From: Proales similis
Lineage: Eukaryota; Rotifera; Eurotatoria; Ploima; Proalidae
DNA: 64,000 nucleotides
NCBI GenBank assembly: GCA_019059635.1
Contig: JAGVRJ010000003.1
Span: forward strand, 496,001-560,000
Direction: 5' to 3'
Shown here: one piece after another, positions 11,444 to 24,229 of the stretch
Numbering within the stretch: position 1 is the stretch's first letter
Layout of the letters: every line of letters starts with the position of its first letter
Position numbers and translations under genes: made by a program
Notes under the pieces: model-generated
The model's input: only the letters and a program-made list of their open reading frames with translations
The model's database searches: none
What the model was told of the DNA's origin: nothing

Positions 11444-11452
11444 TATAAATAT
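11444..11452 (+). promoter_or_regulatory. TATA box of proline-rich gene copy 2
   Basis: TATAAATAT lies 69 bases before the ATG at 11522, the same distance as in copy 1. The flanking leader differs from copy 1 at only two positions. Confidence 0.8.
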
Positions 11453-11521
11453 GGACACGGATGCGGCACAATTTCATCGGCAACTAGCCAAACCAAGCCA
11501 AAAAGCAAACAAGAAGAAACC

Positions 11522-12481
11522 ATGTCGTGCGGATGTGAAGAGCCAGCCCCAAGACCAGCCCCATGCGGCGGCGGTTGCAAAGGAGGAGCTGCCAAGCACC
11601 CAGAGAGCGCTCTTGAGCGTCGTCTCCGAGAGGCCACCAACCCACTGCCGATTGAGGGCTCTGAGACCATCACCGTCAACGGAGTGTCGGGCATCCACGC
11701 CAACGCCAGCGAGACCCAGAGCTGGAGAAGCCGCGACGGCAAGAGCGCCGCCGACTACCAGTTCTTCAACGACTCGAACCCGGAGGTGATCCGCAAGCGA
11801 TTCAGCGCGCCACTCAAGTACCAGCAGGAGGTCGAGGTCAAGTTCTTGAAGCCACCGACGCCACCAGAGCAGCCACCGATCAGAATTATCCGCGAGGGTG
11901 ACACCGCCGCCGAGCCAGCTCCACCGGTGGTCATCCGCCAGCCAGGCCGTGAGGCCGGCCAGCGTCCAGCTGTTGTGCTCCGCGAGAGACCACCACAGCC
12001 ACCGGCGCCCACCTGCCCGAAGACTGTGCGCATCCCAGGCAAACAGATCCCACCACCACCACGCCGTGTGGTCGTTGAGAAGCTGCCAGACATGCCATGC
12101 AAGCCAGGCAAGATCACCATCGAGAGATGGTTGGGCTACGGCCGACAGCGCCGACAGGTCATCTTCGAGCGCGGAGACGATGCTTGCCCAGCTGAGGCTC
12201 CACGAAACTTGCTCATCGAGTGGGAGGCGCCACAAGCTGAGGTCGAGAAGGTCTACCGATGCCTCGGTACCCAGGAGGCCGATCCAGAGGCCTACCTGCG
12301 CCAATACAGCGACTTTGCTGATGCCAGCCAGCTGAACGACATCGGAGACTGCCGACCAGATGGTGTCCTCGCCGTCGATGCCCCGAGCGCTGGTCTCCCA
12401 GAGCTCTACGGTGACGTCCAGGCCCTCCGTGAGATCGACCTTGAGGCCAACGGTCTTGGCGAGTACCGATCCCAGATCTAA
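11522..12481 (+). CDS. Proline-rich orphan protein, copy 2
   Basis: A single-exon gene of 319 residues, identical to copy 1 except for the loss of one serine after MSCG. The start is set by the conserved TATA box, not by the longest open frame. The order of regions is a Cys/Gly/Pro-rich head, a middle with about seven short V/I-[R/E] strands separated by proline loops, the segment ITIERWLGYGRQRRQVIFERG-like (residues around 205-225), and an acidic C-terminal part containing NLLIEWEAPQAEVEKVYR. No signal peptide or membrane segment is visible. GCC and CCA codons dominate, which also keeps the antisense strand open over the whole gene. I do not recognise the family. A structural or cytoskeletal role would fit the repeat style but is only a guess. 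Confidence 0.87.
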   Translation: MSCGCEEPAPRPAPCGGGCKGGAAKHPESALERRLREATNPLPIEGSETITVNGVSGIHANASETQSWRSRDGKSAADYQFFNDSNPEVIRKRFSAPLKYQQEVEVKFLKPPTPPEQPPIRIIREGDTAAEPAPPVVIRQPGREAGQRPAVVLRERPPQPPAPTCPKTVRIPGKQIPPPPRRVVVEKLPDMPCKPGKITIERWLGYGRQRRQVIFERGDDACPAEAPRNLLIEWEAPQAEVEKVYRCLGTQEADPEAYLRQYSDFADASQLNDIGDCRPDGVLAVDAPSAGLPELYGDVQALREIDLEANGLGEYRSQI

Positions 12482-12658
12482 ATTACCCAGCCAAGCTTCT
12501 ATTACCATCGATCTTTTCCCCTATGCAGACCCACGTTCAGCCTAGCTTCAGTATCGTAGTCTTATGAAATAGATTTTAGCGCTGTTTATTCGGCATGTTT
12601 CTTTATGAATGGGGTGTCTTTTATTTAAATTTGAGATAATTTGGGACATTCAGGATGC

Positions 12659-14129
<1,471 letters not shown>

Positions 14130-17100
14130 ATGGACCAGAGCAGGATAAGAACGAGCGGTGTCGGACGCTCTCAAAACGTGACCGTTACAAACTCGCGAAC
14201 TGTTCGACAGCAAAGGACAGCGACCAGCAATCGTGCTGGGGCCATTTCCTCGTCGGGTCAAACCAGCAGCTCAAAGCAATACGACAAACTTCGACCGCGC
14301 GTAACCCAACTAGATTTAAAGCTGCATTTGGCTGAAATTTAAACAAATCGGGCAGATTATTGAAGGAGACATAGACTACACGCCGAAGCCTCTGTTCGAA
14401 GCCGAAGTCAATCCAAAGATAAGAAACGGAAGCGCTCTTTTTCAAAGCTTGGAGGGAAACTCGACTGTAAGCCGTTTATATCACAAGTGCCCAAAAATTG
14501 ATGCTGACTGCTCGACTAGCCGACTGAGATCCTCTCGAATGCGTCGCTATTGAACACGAACGCGATGCTCACCGGCATGCAGTCGTTTGGCGGAATGTTC
14601 GAAAGGTAGCGCCGATTGAGAATCAGTGAGAAAAAAGCATTCTGCAGGAAATAATTGATTCTGTTCTTCATTTAGCTCAACACAAATCTCAAACGAATCA
14701 TCACAGCCAGTGACTGAAGCCAAGGAGGAAACAGTCGAAAAAGAGCGAGAGCAACTTGCGCCATTTTTCGCTCAACTCGGCAGCCAAACAGATAGTAGCG
14801 CAGGCAGCAATTTGGATCGTTTGAAATTGAGCGAAACCGCAACGTTTATGCTACTCGACCTCGTGGCTACACGTGTGTCCAACGATGACGAGCGGGCTGC
14901 TGAGATTGAGCGACAGAATCAAGAATACATTGAGGTAAAGGCCTTATGTCCTTACGGAGTCGGGGATCGTTTTCCCTTTAAATCACCGCTCGCTTTTCCC
15001 CCATTCCACTTGTTGTTGAATGTTTCCAACATGTTTGGACTGAATGATCAATTTTATTGAAAACTGATTGGGAAGTTTATGTTCAGAATTGACGGCCATT
15101 GGGCGAAAAAGAAAGATGAGCGTTCAGGCGTTACTTGTGGTTATAAGCGCATTTTGCTCGACTGGTACCTGCTTCTTCTGCTCGTGCTCGATTCTAATCA
15201 TGTAGAGGCTGTAGCCGATGAACACGACGCCAAATATGAAAGCGAGGCCCGGCCAAACGATGCTGTTTATGAACGAAGCGGGGCCGAATGTGAGCCGGAG
15301 TAGAGCGTGCTCTTGTCCGTCGTCTATGTAATCATCCGACTCGAGCGACTCGAGATTGTAGTAGCAAGAGTACGATTGGCCGATTTGTCCGTAACGATTC
15401 TTGAATCTGTTCACCATCTTGTCGTTTACAACCGAATCTTGATCGCAATGATAGGTCGAACAGTCCAAGTACTTTTGCATCGAGTCCGGATTCTCGTGAA
15501 TTATCGCACTTCTCAAGCCGTACTTGGTGCTCACATCGACTACCACACGCAGACAGGGGAACTCGGACACTTCGCAGTAAGTTTTGAGGCCGTCGGGCGT
15601 ATGAGCAATTGTACAACGCCACGGGCACCGGTACCAGTCCATTTTGGAGCTCATCTCCGAATACTCGACCGCTCTCACTGTGCATGTGGTGCGCTTGAAA
15701 TGTGACTCTTTAGCGTAACTGTCAATTACGGTCAGGCCGAGCGTGACGTAGAGCACAAACGAGCTGAATACAAGAAAGATGCCGAGCGCGAGAAACGCGT
15801 GATTGCGCGTGAGTTTCATTTTGTTGCGATCGTTACACTGAAGTGTTCTGATCCAGGCAGGGCCAGCTTGCTCCCTACAATGCAATCTGCCTGCGGCTGA
15901 TAAGGCGCGACCCGATGACTAATTACGACCCTTAAACTATAACGAAAATTATGTTATCGCGCGCATTAATCTGCCCTTATCTAAATTGTCACGAAACTGG
16001 GGGCCAGGTCGAGCTAAAGTTCTTTTAATTTTTTCCAGCCGGCCTGCTTCAATGATTGTTTATTTATCGCTTATTGAGAATTTTATCAGTTTTTAAATTC
16101 CCAATTTTTAAAACATCACAAAAAAAGAGAAGCGAAAAACCAACTCTGAGCGACAAGCCTCAGAAGTCACTTGTTGCCATTTGCTAATTTTCTTCTTCTT
16201 TAAGTTATGCAAAAACAAGGCCGGCAACGATTTGTACACCGAGCGTGCAATGAACACGTTCAATGATCAGCCCAAGGGCAAGCACACTCAAACGGAAAAG
16301 ATCACGATCAGTGTAAGCTTTCTATCGGACTAGAGCCTTTCTGGATCAAGTAAATTTTGCAACCGCACTTTGTCAGGAAAAAGGGGTCTGGTGTTCCAAC
16401 TGGGACATGTACGACACCTATGAGGGAATAGAAAACGAAAATGGTGACGCGCGATCCAACCCTTCCTCTAGGCCGGCTACGTCTGTTGATAAGTCAGGCG
16501 ACAATCGTAAAAAAGACTCACAAATGCGAAGCACTTTCATGGACACTGGAACAAGTAAGTCGCTTCCTTTCCCTCGGCATTGGGCCTCACTCAAATCTTA
16601 ATCTTCATGAATAGTCTTGTCCGAAAGCAGCAGTTATATAATGAACCCGAATTCGGAAGCAGCTGAGAGCCAAGTTAACTTGAGCTCATATCTCGAGGTA
16701 GTTGGCCCTTTCAAACTGTTGTTAACGACTGGTTTTAAAAAAGATCCAAGAACGAAGAGTTTAAAATGAACATATTCTTCATGGAGCGGCTGCTCAATCA
16801 GAACACATACCAGAGCAAACAGGCGCGCTATCGGGGACTGCCAGTGCTCAAGTGCACAGAGCCGGAGCCGGAAGAAGAAGCGGCTACATCAGTTCAGAGC
16901 CACTACGATGGTCTGAGCCTAGAGAAACTGTGGACTTATGTGTGCAGTCTGACAAAGGACCGAAACGTGAGCTGTGTAGCCTGGAACAATCGCAATCAGG
17001 TCAGTTCTTGGTCGTTTGTGGTCCCTTTTATATGAATTGACTGGTAAAGCGGCTCTGAAAGGACATTTTGGCGGTTGGCTACGGCAAGTTTGAGTTCAAC

Positions 17101-18824
17101 GACGACAACAAAGGCCTTGTGTGCTGCTGGTCGCTGAAAAATCCCGAATTTCCCGAGCGATACTACGAAACCGATTCGGGTGTGACCGCAGCCGCTTTCT
17201 CCAACAAACATGCCAACCTGCTGGCTGTTGGCTTATTCAACGGCAATATTTGGGTGTTTGACGTTCGCAATAACAACTCGCAGCCTCTTTTAACCACCAA
17301 GTAAGAGCATTAGTGCTTGAATAGGACAGGCGCTTGAACAGAATTTGTGCTAAAGTGAAAGCGAAAATCGACACTTGAGTTCAGTGTGGCATCTAAAATG
17401 GGCCGAACGAGACCGAGCGAGCTCCACAGGCGAAGAGAACGAAATGGAAGTGCTCATGTCTGTCTCGTCTGACGGCCGTGTAACCCAGTGGATGATCCGC
17501 AAAGGCTTTGAATCAATCGGTTTGAAGAAAATTTTTGTTCGATTCAAACTGCCTCTTCAAGTTCGTCTTCCTGTTTAAGATTACATCAAGCTGAAAAGAG
17601 TTGAAGAGAAGGAAAGTGGCAAAAAGAAGGATAAAAGCCAGGGATTCATTTCCCGCTTTTCTGGTGGCCTTTGTTTTGATATTTGGCCTCAGGATCGCTC
17701 AATGTAAGCAATCAGTGACCGCACTCAGCTCTGTGTCTGGCTCAAAGCAGCATTCGGCTACTTGAAGCTACTTGTGCGGAACCGAAGAAGGCCACATACA
17801 TCGGTGCTCGACATCGTACAACGAGCAGTTCCTAAACACATACAAAGGCCATACTGGCCCGGTCTACAGCGTGTCATGGTCTCCGTTTCTGTCCGACTGC
17901 TTTTTGTCAGCATCTGGTGATTGGACAGTTCGTCTCTGGCGCGTTGGTCGCTCTCAGCCTTGTTTGACCTTCAAAAGCTCTAATGTAAGCCTTACAAGCT
18001 CCCTCATGTATTTTTCCGAACCCACTCTGACAGATTCAATTCAAGAAATTCGTGCACGACATTTGCTGGTCGAAAAAAAGCGCCACTCTGTTCTGCTGTG
18101 TAAACGAGACATCAATTGAAATCTGGGATCTAAAGCAGAGCACGTGAGAACTCGGCCAAAAAACGCGCTCTAGATTGAAGCAGATATTAAATCTCTTGTT
18201 TCAAAGTCTTGACCCGATATTTGTTACCAACTCGCCGACAAGCGCAAAGCTAACCTCAGTCTCGTACAGTCCCAACTCTGACGTAAGCTTACTGGATTAA
18301 CTGTAGCAAACGATGCTCGAGTTGAGCTCTTTTACCAATTGAAGGCGCTGGTGGTCGGCAACAGTGAAGGAAAGATCTGGGTCTATCAAATAAAAAGCAT
18401 GCCAACATCCTCGACGGTGAGAGGATTGACTTGTCGAATTAAAATGTTGAAAAATGCTGACAAATGTTGAAAGGCGCACGATCTGGATGAAGTGATCCGG
18501 CAGTCATTGATTAGCAAACTGGAAGCGCTAGAAGAAGACGATGAGGAGAACAAGGCAAATTTAGAACAGCATCAAATGGAATCGATGAAAGAGGGAGAAG
18601 AGAACAAAGAGCAGCAAAGGGAAAATGACGAAGCCGAACAAGAGCAGGAGAAAAGAGAGAAGCTGGACGCGTTCGAGGCCAAGATAGACGCATTCAAGTA
18701 CAAGAGTGCCAAGTTCCTTGAAGGTCAAACAAGCATGGGCTTGAAAAAGTCGAACAGCAAAAAAGACAACAAGGAATCTTCAGACGAGGAGGACACCACC
18801 AGAGAGGAAGGCAAACAAGCCTGA
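14130..18824 (+). CDS. DNAI4: Axonemal dynein intermediate chain 4 (WDR78)
   Basis: Sixteen exons join in phase (14130-14300, 14356-14466, 14520-14605, 14676-14934, 16205-16312, 16377-16554, 16615-16697, 16751-16999, 17062-17300, 17356-17519, 17580-17703, 17768-17984, 18034-18143, 18207-18282, 18345-18416, 18474-18824), giving 865 residues; human has about 848. Diagnostic blocks are AGNDLYTERAMNTFN, NIFFMERLLNQN, ILAVGYGKFEF, ANLLAVGLFNGNI, YLCGTEEGHIHRC and a WD-repeat domain from about residue 400 to 745. DNAI4 belongs to the inner-arm f/I1 dynein of motile cilia. The C-terminal exon adds a Glu/Lys-rich coiled coil of about 115 residues. Most introns are 50-70 bp, but the fourth is 1,270 bp and contains the BK-beta-like gene on the other strand. 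The donor after 17519 (GTTTGA) is weak. Confidence 0.95.
15124..15819 (-). CDS. BK (Slo1) potassium-channel beta-like subunit, nested in DNAI4 intron
   Basis: An intronless gene of 231 residues; the start is the first ATG of the frame, giving MKLTRNHAFLALGIF. Two membrane segments flank a large loop: residues about 8-31 and about 187-210 (INSIVWPGLAFIFGVVFIGY). The loop has eight cysteines, including RCPWRC, FPCLRVVVD, LDCSTYHCDQ and SYSCYYN. The two-helix topology, the PCxxVxV-type motif followed by a leucine-rich stretch, and CYxN before the second helix all match KCNMB proteins, which modify gating of calcium-activated potassium channels. TipE-type sodium-channel subunits share this topology and are the main alternative. 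It lies wholly inside intron 4 of DNAI4 (14935-16204) on the opposite strand. Confidence 0.72.
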   Translation of the reverse strand: MKLTRNHAFLALGIFLVFSSFVLYVTLGLTVIDSYAKESHFKRTTCTVRAVEYSEMSSKMDWYRCPWRCTIAHTPDGLKTYCEVSEFPCLRVVVDVSTKYGLRSAIIHENPDSMQKYLDCSTYHCDQDSVVNDKMVNRFKNRYGQIGQSYSCYYNLESLESDDYIDDGQEHALLRLTFGPASFINSIVWPGLAFIFGVVFIGYSLYMIRIEHEQKKQVPVEQNALITTSNA

Positions 18825-19051
18825 AACGCGTTGCAAAAATCAAACATTTATTTGTGTTGTGGTTTGAATTTGCGCTAAACAAACGGAAAATGGCCGATTG
18901 AGCCTATTTTTAATAAATAGGAATGTCGCTTAAAATCGCTCAGAAAGATTGAGGTGGAAAAACGCAATTAAAATTTAAAAGGTAAAAATTAAAAATAAGA
19001 AAGCATTCACTGAAATGAGTCAAGAGGGCGCTGATTAGAGGGCGTTTGAGT

Positions 19052-19668
19052 TCACTTGGTCGAACGTTTGCTTTTGGCCAATTTCTGCTTTTTCACAATC
19101 ATTTCGTGCAGCATGTCGAGCCCTTCAAAGAGGCCTTCGCCTGTAACTGCACACGCAGGATGAATGTTCATGAAGCGAGACGCAGTGCACAATGCGCCGT
19201 TGACCTCCTCGGCCATGTAGGCAAGTAAACGGTCGGCGGTGATCGCGTTGGGCAAGTCCTGCTTGTTGGCAACTATGAGCACCGGTAACGAGTTGGTCTC
19301 CGCATTGCGACACAATTGCGCCAACTCGAGCTTCGCCTCTTCCAGCGATCCATGGTCCGCACTGTCTACCACAAATAGAATGCCTTCGGCTCCTTTGGCA
19401 TAAGTTCGCCACAACGGTCTAACTCTTTCTTGTCCACCTTTGATTTGGTGCTTGCTTAAATACATGCGAGGCTTATGCATTGAATCGAGTTCAACTCACC
19501 GACGTCCCAAATGGTGAAGACAGCGTCTTTTGACTTGTTTAGTCGGCCTTTGACTCGTTCACAGTTGAAACCGATTGTAGGTACCGTCTCGCAGTAGTTA
19601 CCGGTACGCATTTTGAACAACGCAGTTGTTTTGCCCGCATTGTCGAGGCCCATCATAATGATTGACAT
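19052..19668 (-). CDS. ARL4-like small GTPase
   Basis: Two exons, 19668-19500 and 19437-19052, give 184 residues. GTPase motifs are intact: GLDNAGKT (P-loop), PTIGFN (switch I), WDVGGQERVRPLWR (switch II), VANKQDLP and the C-terminal CAVTG. LRPLW-type switch II, EEAKLEL and the Lys-rich tail (KKQKLAKSKRSTK) point to the ARL4 subgroup, which works at the plasma membrane and recruits ARF-GEFs. The chosen start leaves only three residues before the P-loop strand, so the N-terminal myristoylated helix of ARL4 is missing. A 13-base upstream exon (19733-19721, 50-bp intron) would add MLLNA in frame but still no Gly at position 2. The true 5' end is therefore uncertain. Confidence 0.85.
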
Positions 19669-21271
19669 GGCTTTAATTCAAAGAGCAAGAATAAGGATAA
19701 GTCGAGCAAGCTGCGAATACCGTTAAGAAGCATTTTTGATTTACATTGAGATGAGCCCATTGAGGCGGGCTAGTCATGGCGTTTCAGGTCCTATCGCACT
19801 CTAGTTCGGCGCCTTGTGTCCACCAAGCAAAACGCTGCTCTCAATCGATGATTCTAAATTAACTCCACTCGATTAATTCAATCCAGCCGGCTTTTGATTG
19901 TTCATATCGCATTTCCAATCGTAGCCAGTTTGAATATTATTATTAATATTTTAATATTATGATGATTATCGACGGCTTGTTCTACTTTTTTTTCATATTT
20001 TCCTATTTAATTATATGACTTGAAATATATAGAGCAGCGAATGCGAGCGACGAATGAGTAGCGAGCGTGAGGTAGTAAGTAGGTACTCGGCCGACTGACC
20101 AACTGGCCGAGATTAGAGTAAATGCGTCGTCGCCATCGACGGCGGCGGCGGCGGTGAAAATTTGGTTCGCGGCTAATCATCATCATCATCATGATTTGGG
20201 TTGTTGACGACAACGACGTCAGCTACATTGTTGTCTACCTTCACTTATCCAAAATTATGCTTTGCCGAATCTCATATGAGCCCCCTCCTCTCCTCCCTTC
20301 GATTCGCTTTATTGCCAAGTGCCGCCGTGTATCGAAGAACCAAGGCAAAGCATTCAAATATTTGAAATACTAAATTGACACTATGCATCGAATCGGCTCA
20401 AATGTCCAAGGCATGAGCTCATTTGTTTATCGATGCAGGTAAACCAATCGACTCGAATACAAACCGAAAAGTCGATCTGACACGGTCGGGTCGCTTTGAC
20501 CTGCATCCTCGTATGGGGACGCTGACTTTTATTCAACTTTGCGACCTGGCTATTGTGTACAAAGCACAAGCAAACGTGCGCTCGAGGGGGCTTAGGCTTA
20601 ATTTCAACCGAATCAAGTGTTGGTTGCTTTGTAAAGACAACTACTCGAGTATTGGATTGGCCTCTGTTGAATTTCACACGCAATTGTCTTGTTGGCCGCA
20701 TTCTTTATTCTCGCCTTCTTCGTTCAGCCGAGAATAAACAATTTTCTTTGTTCATGCAAATCAAACATACGGCACGACTCTATCGGCGCCCGTCTCTTGG
20801 CTTGATTCGTTTCCCTTCCATACAATTCGATTTAGCTTCTCTAGTTCTGCTAGCAGCAGTAGTGCAGGAAAAGTGCCAAAATAGAAGCACAAGGAACTGA
20901 AATCTATTTTTGGCGGAAAATGGGCTTGTGCGTTGGAAAATAGAAATTCTCTTCTTTCGCGTTACAAATCGATGGAAAATTTTCCCTAAACTTGTGTCGA
21001 ATAAAATCTGTTGGCTAGTTTGTGGCTAAAAATATTTCGTATATGTCTGACTGTGCAAATGTTGAGTTGAATTTGCAACTTGTATTCAAGTCACCCGACC
21101 CTCACTGAATGCAAATTAACTCGAAGGAAATGGCCAGAATGAATATCTCTTTAGTCATAAGTGAAGCAAGAAAGGCCTTCAACTGTATTATGAAAGAAGG
21201 GATCAGCGATCATAGACTGAGCTGAATACGCAATTTGCCGTTCTTCATCTCCGATTTTCCCTGTTTCTAGA
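19669..21271. other. Intergenic spacer between divergent genes
   Basis: This 1.6-kb spacer lies between ARL4-like (minus) and HGS (plus). It has AT-rich runs near 19930-20000 and a GGC-rich patch near 20138-20155. The sequence just before the HGS ATG (TTTCTAG, 21264-21270) looks like a splice acceptor, so a non-coding HGS 5' exon may lie here. No coding exon is supported. Confidence 0.5.
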
Positions 21272-23994
21272 ATGTCAGGCAACAAGCTGTTCGATAGGGC
21301 TTTGGAAAAGGCCACAGACCCAATGCAGTTGGAGGCTGACTGGGAAAGCATACTCAACATGTGCGACTTGATTCGACAAGGCGACGTCAAGTAAGTGACC
21401 AGAGCGCTCAATGCCTTTCGCATATTTCTCCAGCTAAGCTTCATCCCAACAGCGGCAAATACGCCGTCTCGCAAGTTAAGAAGAAGTTCGCCAGTGACAA
21501 CATTCATGCGGTCAAATTCTCGCTTCAGGTTTGATTGCTTGATTTGAATCGCCGGTCACTCTGATTCATTCTTCATTCGTCTTGCTTTCAAAAGTGTATT
21601 GAGTCATTGGTGAAAAACTGCGGATCAAAGATTCACCAGGAAATCATAAATCGAGACTTTATGGATCTGATGCGAGAGCTCGCCGGCGTAAGGAATCTAT
21701 TGCCATTGGTTCATTCAATAAAGCAAATTCATACAACCGACCGACACTGAATTTTAGATCAAGCCTGATCCGGTGAAGAAAAAAGTGCTCGAGCTCATAC
21801 AATGCTGGGCCCATGCGTTCAAGAAGAATCCAAACTACCGAATCGTCGAGGACTACTACAATGCCATGAAATATGAAGGTGATTGCCGATCTGAAATCAA
21901 ACGAGTTCCATTTCAACAACTAAACGCGCTCTCAAGGCTTTGAGTTTCCGGCTTTAAAAGAGTCCGAGGCGATGTTCGATGTTGAAGAAGCACCCGCGTG
22001 GATCGACGACTCTGAAGCTACAACCTGCTTCCGGTGCCGAACCGAGTTCACCACCTTGCGTCGAAGACATCGTAATCTATTCTGGCTGCTTCTTCAACAA
22101 GTGCCAGTCTTGATCGATTTTATTTAGATTGTCGAGCCTGTGGACAAATATTCTGTCACAGTTGCTCATCCAAAACGTCGCCGATTCCGAAATTCGGCAT
22201 CGAAAAAGAGGTGAGAGTTTGCGACTACTGTTTTGACCAGCTGAGGTAGGTTTAGAACGAAATGGACTGAAAGCAAAGACAGAGTTTAAATAAAAATTTG
22301 AAGCGCTGGAACTTTTGTTCCGCCCACAGAGAGACAACTGCTCAAAGGAGTGGACAGCGATTTACCAATCGAATACATAAACAGTCCGCTGTTTAAAGAA
22401 GCGCAGCAGCAGCTCAACGCGCCCAAGTCAAATCAAAAGAGCGAGCAGGAATTTGAAGAAGAGCTGCAGCTTGCGTTGGCCCTGTCCCAGAGCGAGGCCG
22501 AGGCCAAAAAACAGACAAGCGTCAGAGTGCAGTCGAGCCAAGTCAAAATTGAGCAGAAAAGCGAGAGCGAGAAGAAAAATGCGCTCTTTCCTTCGAATAT
22601 TCCGCTGCCGGACGACAAGCCGTTCACAGAGTCCAAGAACAGAGTGCGATTCGATGACCAGGTGAGCACTAGCAAGCCCAAGAGCAGTTTGACTTCGGCA
22701 AGTGCACCGTTCGTCGAGTCGCCTTCGCCTCAAATGCCCGCTCAAGCGATGGAACCGAAGCAGCAGCAGCACACCCAAGAACAGGAACAAGCAGACGCTC
22801 AAATGGACGAGTTTGTGGCCGAGCTAAACAAAATGATCGACTTGTTTGTAAATCGAATGAAATCGGACTCGAGTCGCGGTCGGAGTATAACAAACGACAC
22901 GGCGGTCCAGTCAATGTTCATTCAGCTGCAGCATTTGCATCCAAAACTGCTCGGCTACATTCAGTACCAGGAGGATGCCCGTACTTACTACGAGAGTCTG
23001 CAGGACAAGCTCACTCAGCTGAAAGACGCCAGAGAGGCGCTGAATGCCCTGCGACACGAGAACTATGAGAGGAAGCGGCGCGAGCAAGAGGAACGCGAAC
23101 GAATGAGGCAAATGCAAATTGCGCAAAAACTGCAATTCATGCGTCAGCAAAAACAGGTTTGATCGCCGTTTCTCTCTCTCTCTCTCAGCTCATCGTCAAC
23201 TAATCCGATTCGATCTAGAACTATTATCTGATGCAGAACCAGCTGAATCTTCAACGACTCCAAGAGCATGAGAACGAAGTACAAAAGCGGCTGGCGATGC
23301 AGCGCGAGATGATTTCGCAGCGTGACAAGCAGTTTGCCGCGCCCAACGGCTTCTATTACGCACAGGTAAGCTCGGCTGCTTGAATCGCGATAAGAACCAG
23401 CTTTGAGTGTCCATTAAGCCACCACCACTTAACGACCAGGCGATGGCTTATCCAATCAACGGAATGAATGGAGCCAACGGAATGAATGGAGTCAACGGAG
23501 CAAACGAAATGAACGCAATGGCAGCGATGAATGTAAACGGAGCCAATTACGGAACCGTGCCGTACCCTCCAACCAACTCGGGCTTCATGGCGCACGCTAA
23601 CGGCGCGAGCATGCCAAACATGCCTAGTCAGATTGAGAACCAGCCGATGCAAGTTGCCTCCTATCAATATCAAATGCCGAACCAGGCGAGCATTTCGTAT
23701 GAAGCGCCCATCCAGCAAGGACAGCTGCCCTTGCAACAACAGCAGGTGCCACTCAGACAGCAGACCATGAGCATGCCATCGCAGCTCAACGGTCTTAGCG
23801 CCCACATGCAATCGTTGAATATTCAGCCGGGCATGCCAGTTCAAATGCAGCCCCAGAACCCGATAATGTTCGATCAGCAACAAATGTACGCCAGTCAGCC
23901 AGGCGAGCTATTTGTCAACCAAAATTATCAGCCACATAATCAACAGCGAGTCGCCGAGCCTGTTAACGAAGCTCCCCTCATATCGTTCGATTAG
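21272..23994 (+). CDS. HGS: Hepatocyte growth factor-regulated tyrosine kinase substrate (Hrs/Vps27), ESCRT-0
   Basis: Nine exons join in phase (21272-21390, 21453-21528, 21595-21687, 21758-21878, 21937-22071, 22128-22245, 22334-23156, 23219-23365, 23419-23994), giving 735 residues. The VHS domain covers about 1-145 (FDRALEKATDP, GKYAVSQVKKKF, LIQCWAHAF). A FYVE zinc finger follows at about 160-220 with WIDD, RRRHHCRACGQIFC and RVCDYC, the set that binds PI3P on endosomes. A UIM (EEELQLALALSQSEAEA) lies near 260-280, then a long coiled coil for STAM, and a Gln/Asn/Met-rich tail. The last five residues, LISFD, form a clathrin box as in human HGS. Hrs sorts ubiquitinated cargo into multivesicular bodies. 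The acceptor of exon 7 is the least certain junction. Confidence 0.96.
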
Positions 23995-24229
23995 ACTGCA
24001 ACTCAAACGCTCTTTTTGGACGTAATCATCGCCATTCAATTTAATCCGAACAACAATTTTCGCTTTTTCGTCCTAATTCGCTTATTCGCATTGCAATGAT
24101 ATTTATTTTCACTCATTTATTCATTCAATAAACTCTCTCTCTCATTTAAGAGATGGCCGAAAGTTTTACGGGCATATGATAGGGCATTTTGGTTAAGGTG
24201 AGAATAGAACGAGACTATAGTTGAGAAGC

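Larger units (their letters stand above)
11423..12520. repeat. Inverted repeat, right arm (pairs with 1041-2143)
   Basis: The right arm is the reverse complement of 1041-2143 and carries the second proline-rich gene with its core promoter. Identity is near complete from just before the TATA box to about 35 bp past the stop codon, then the flanks diverge. Confidence 0.93.
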
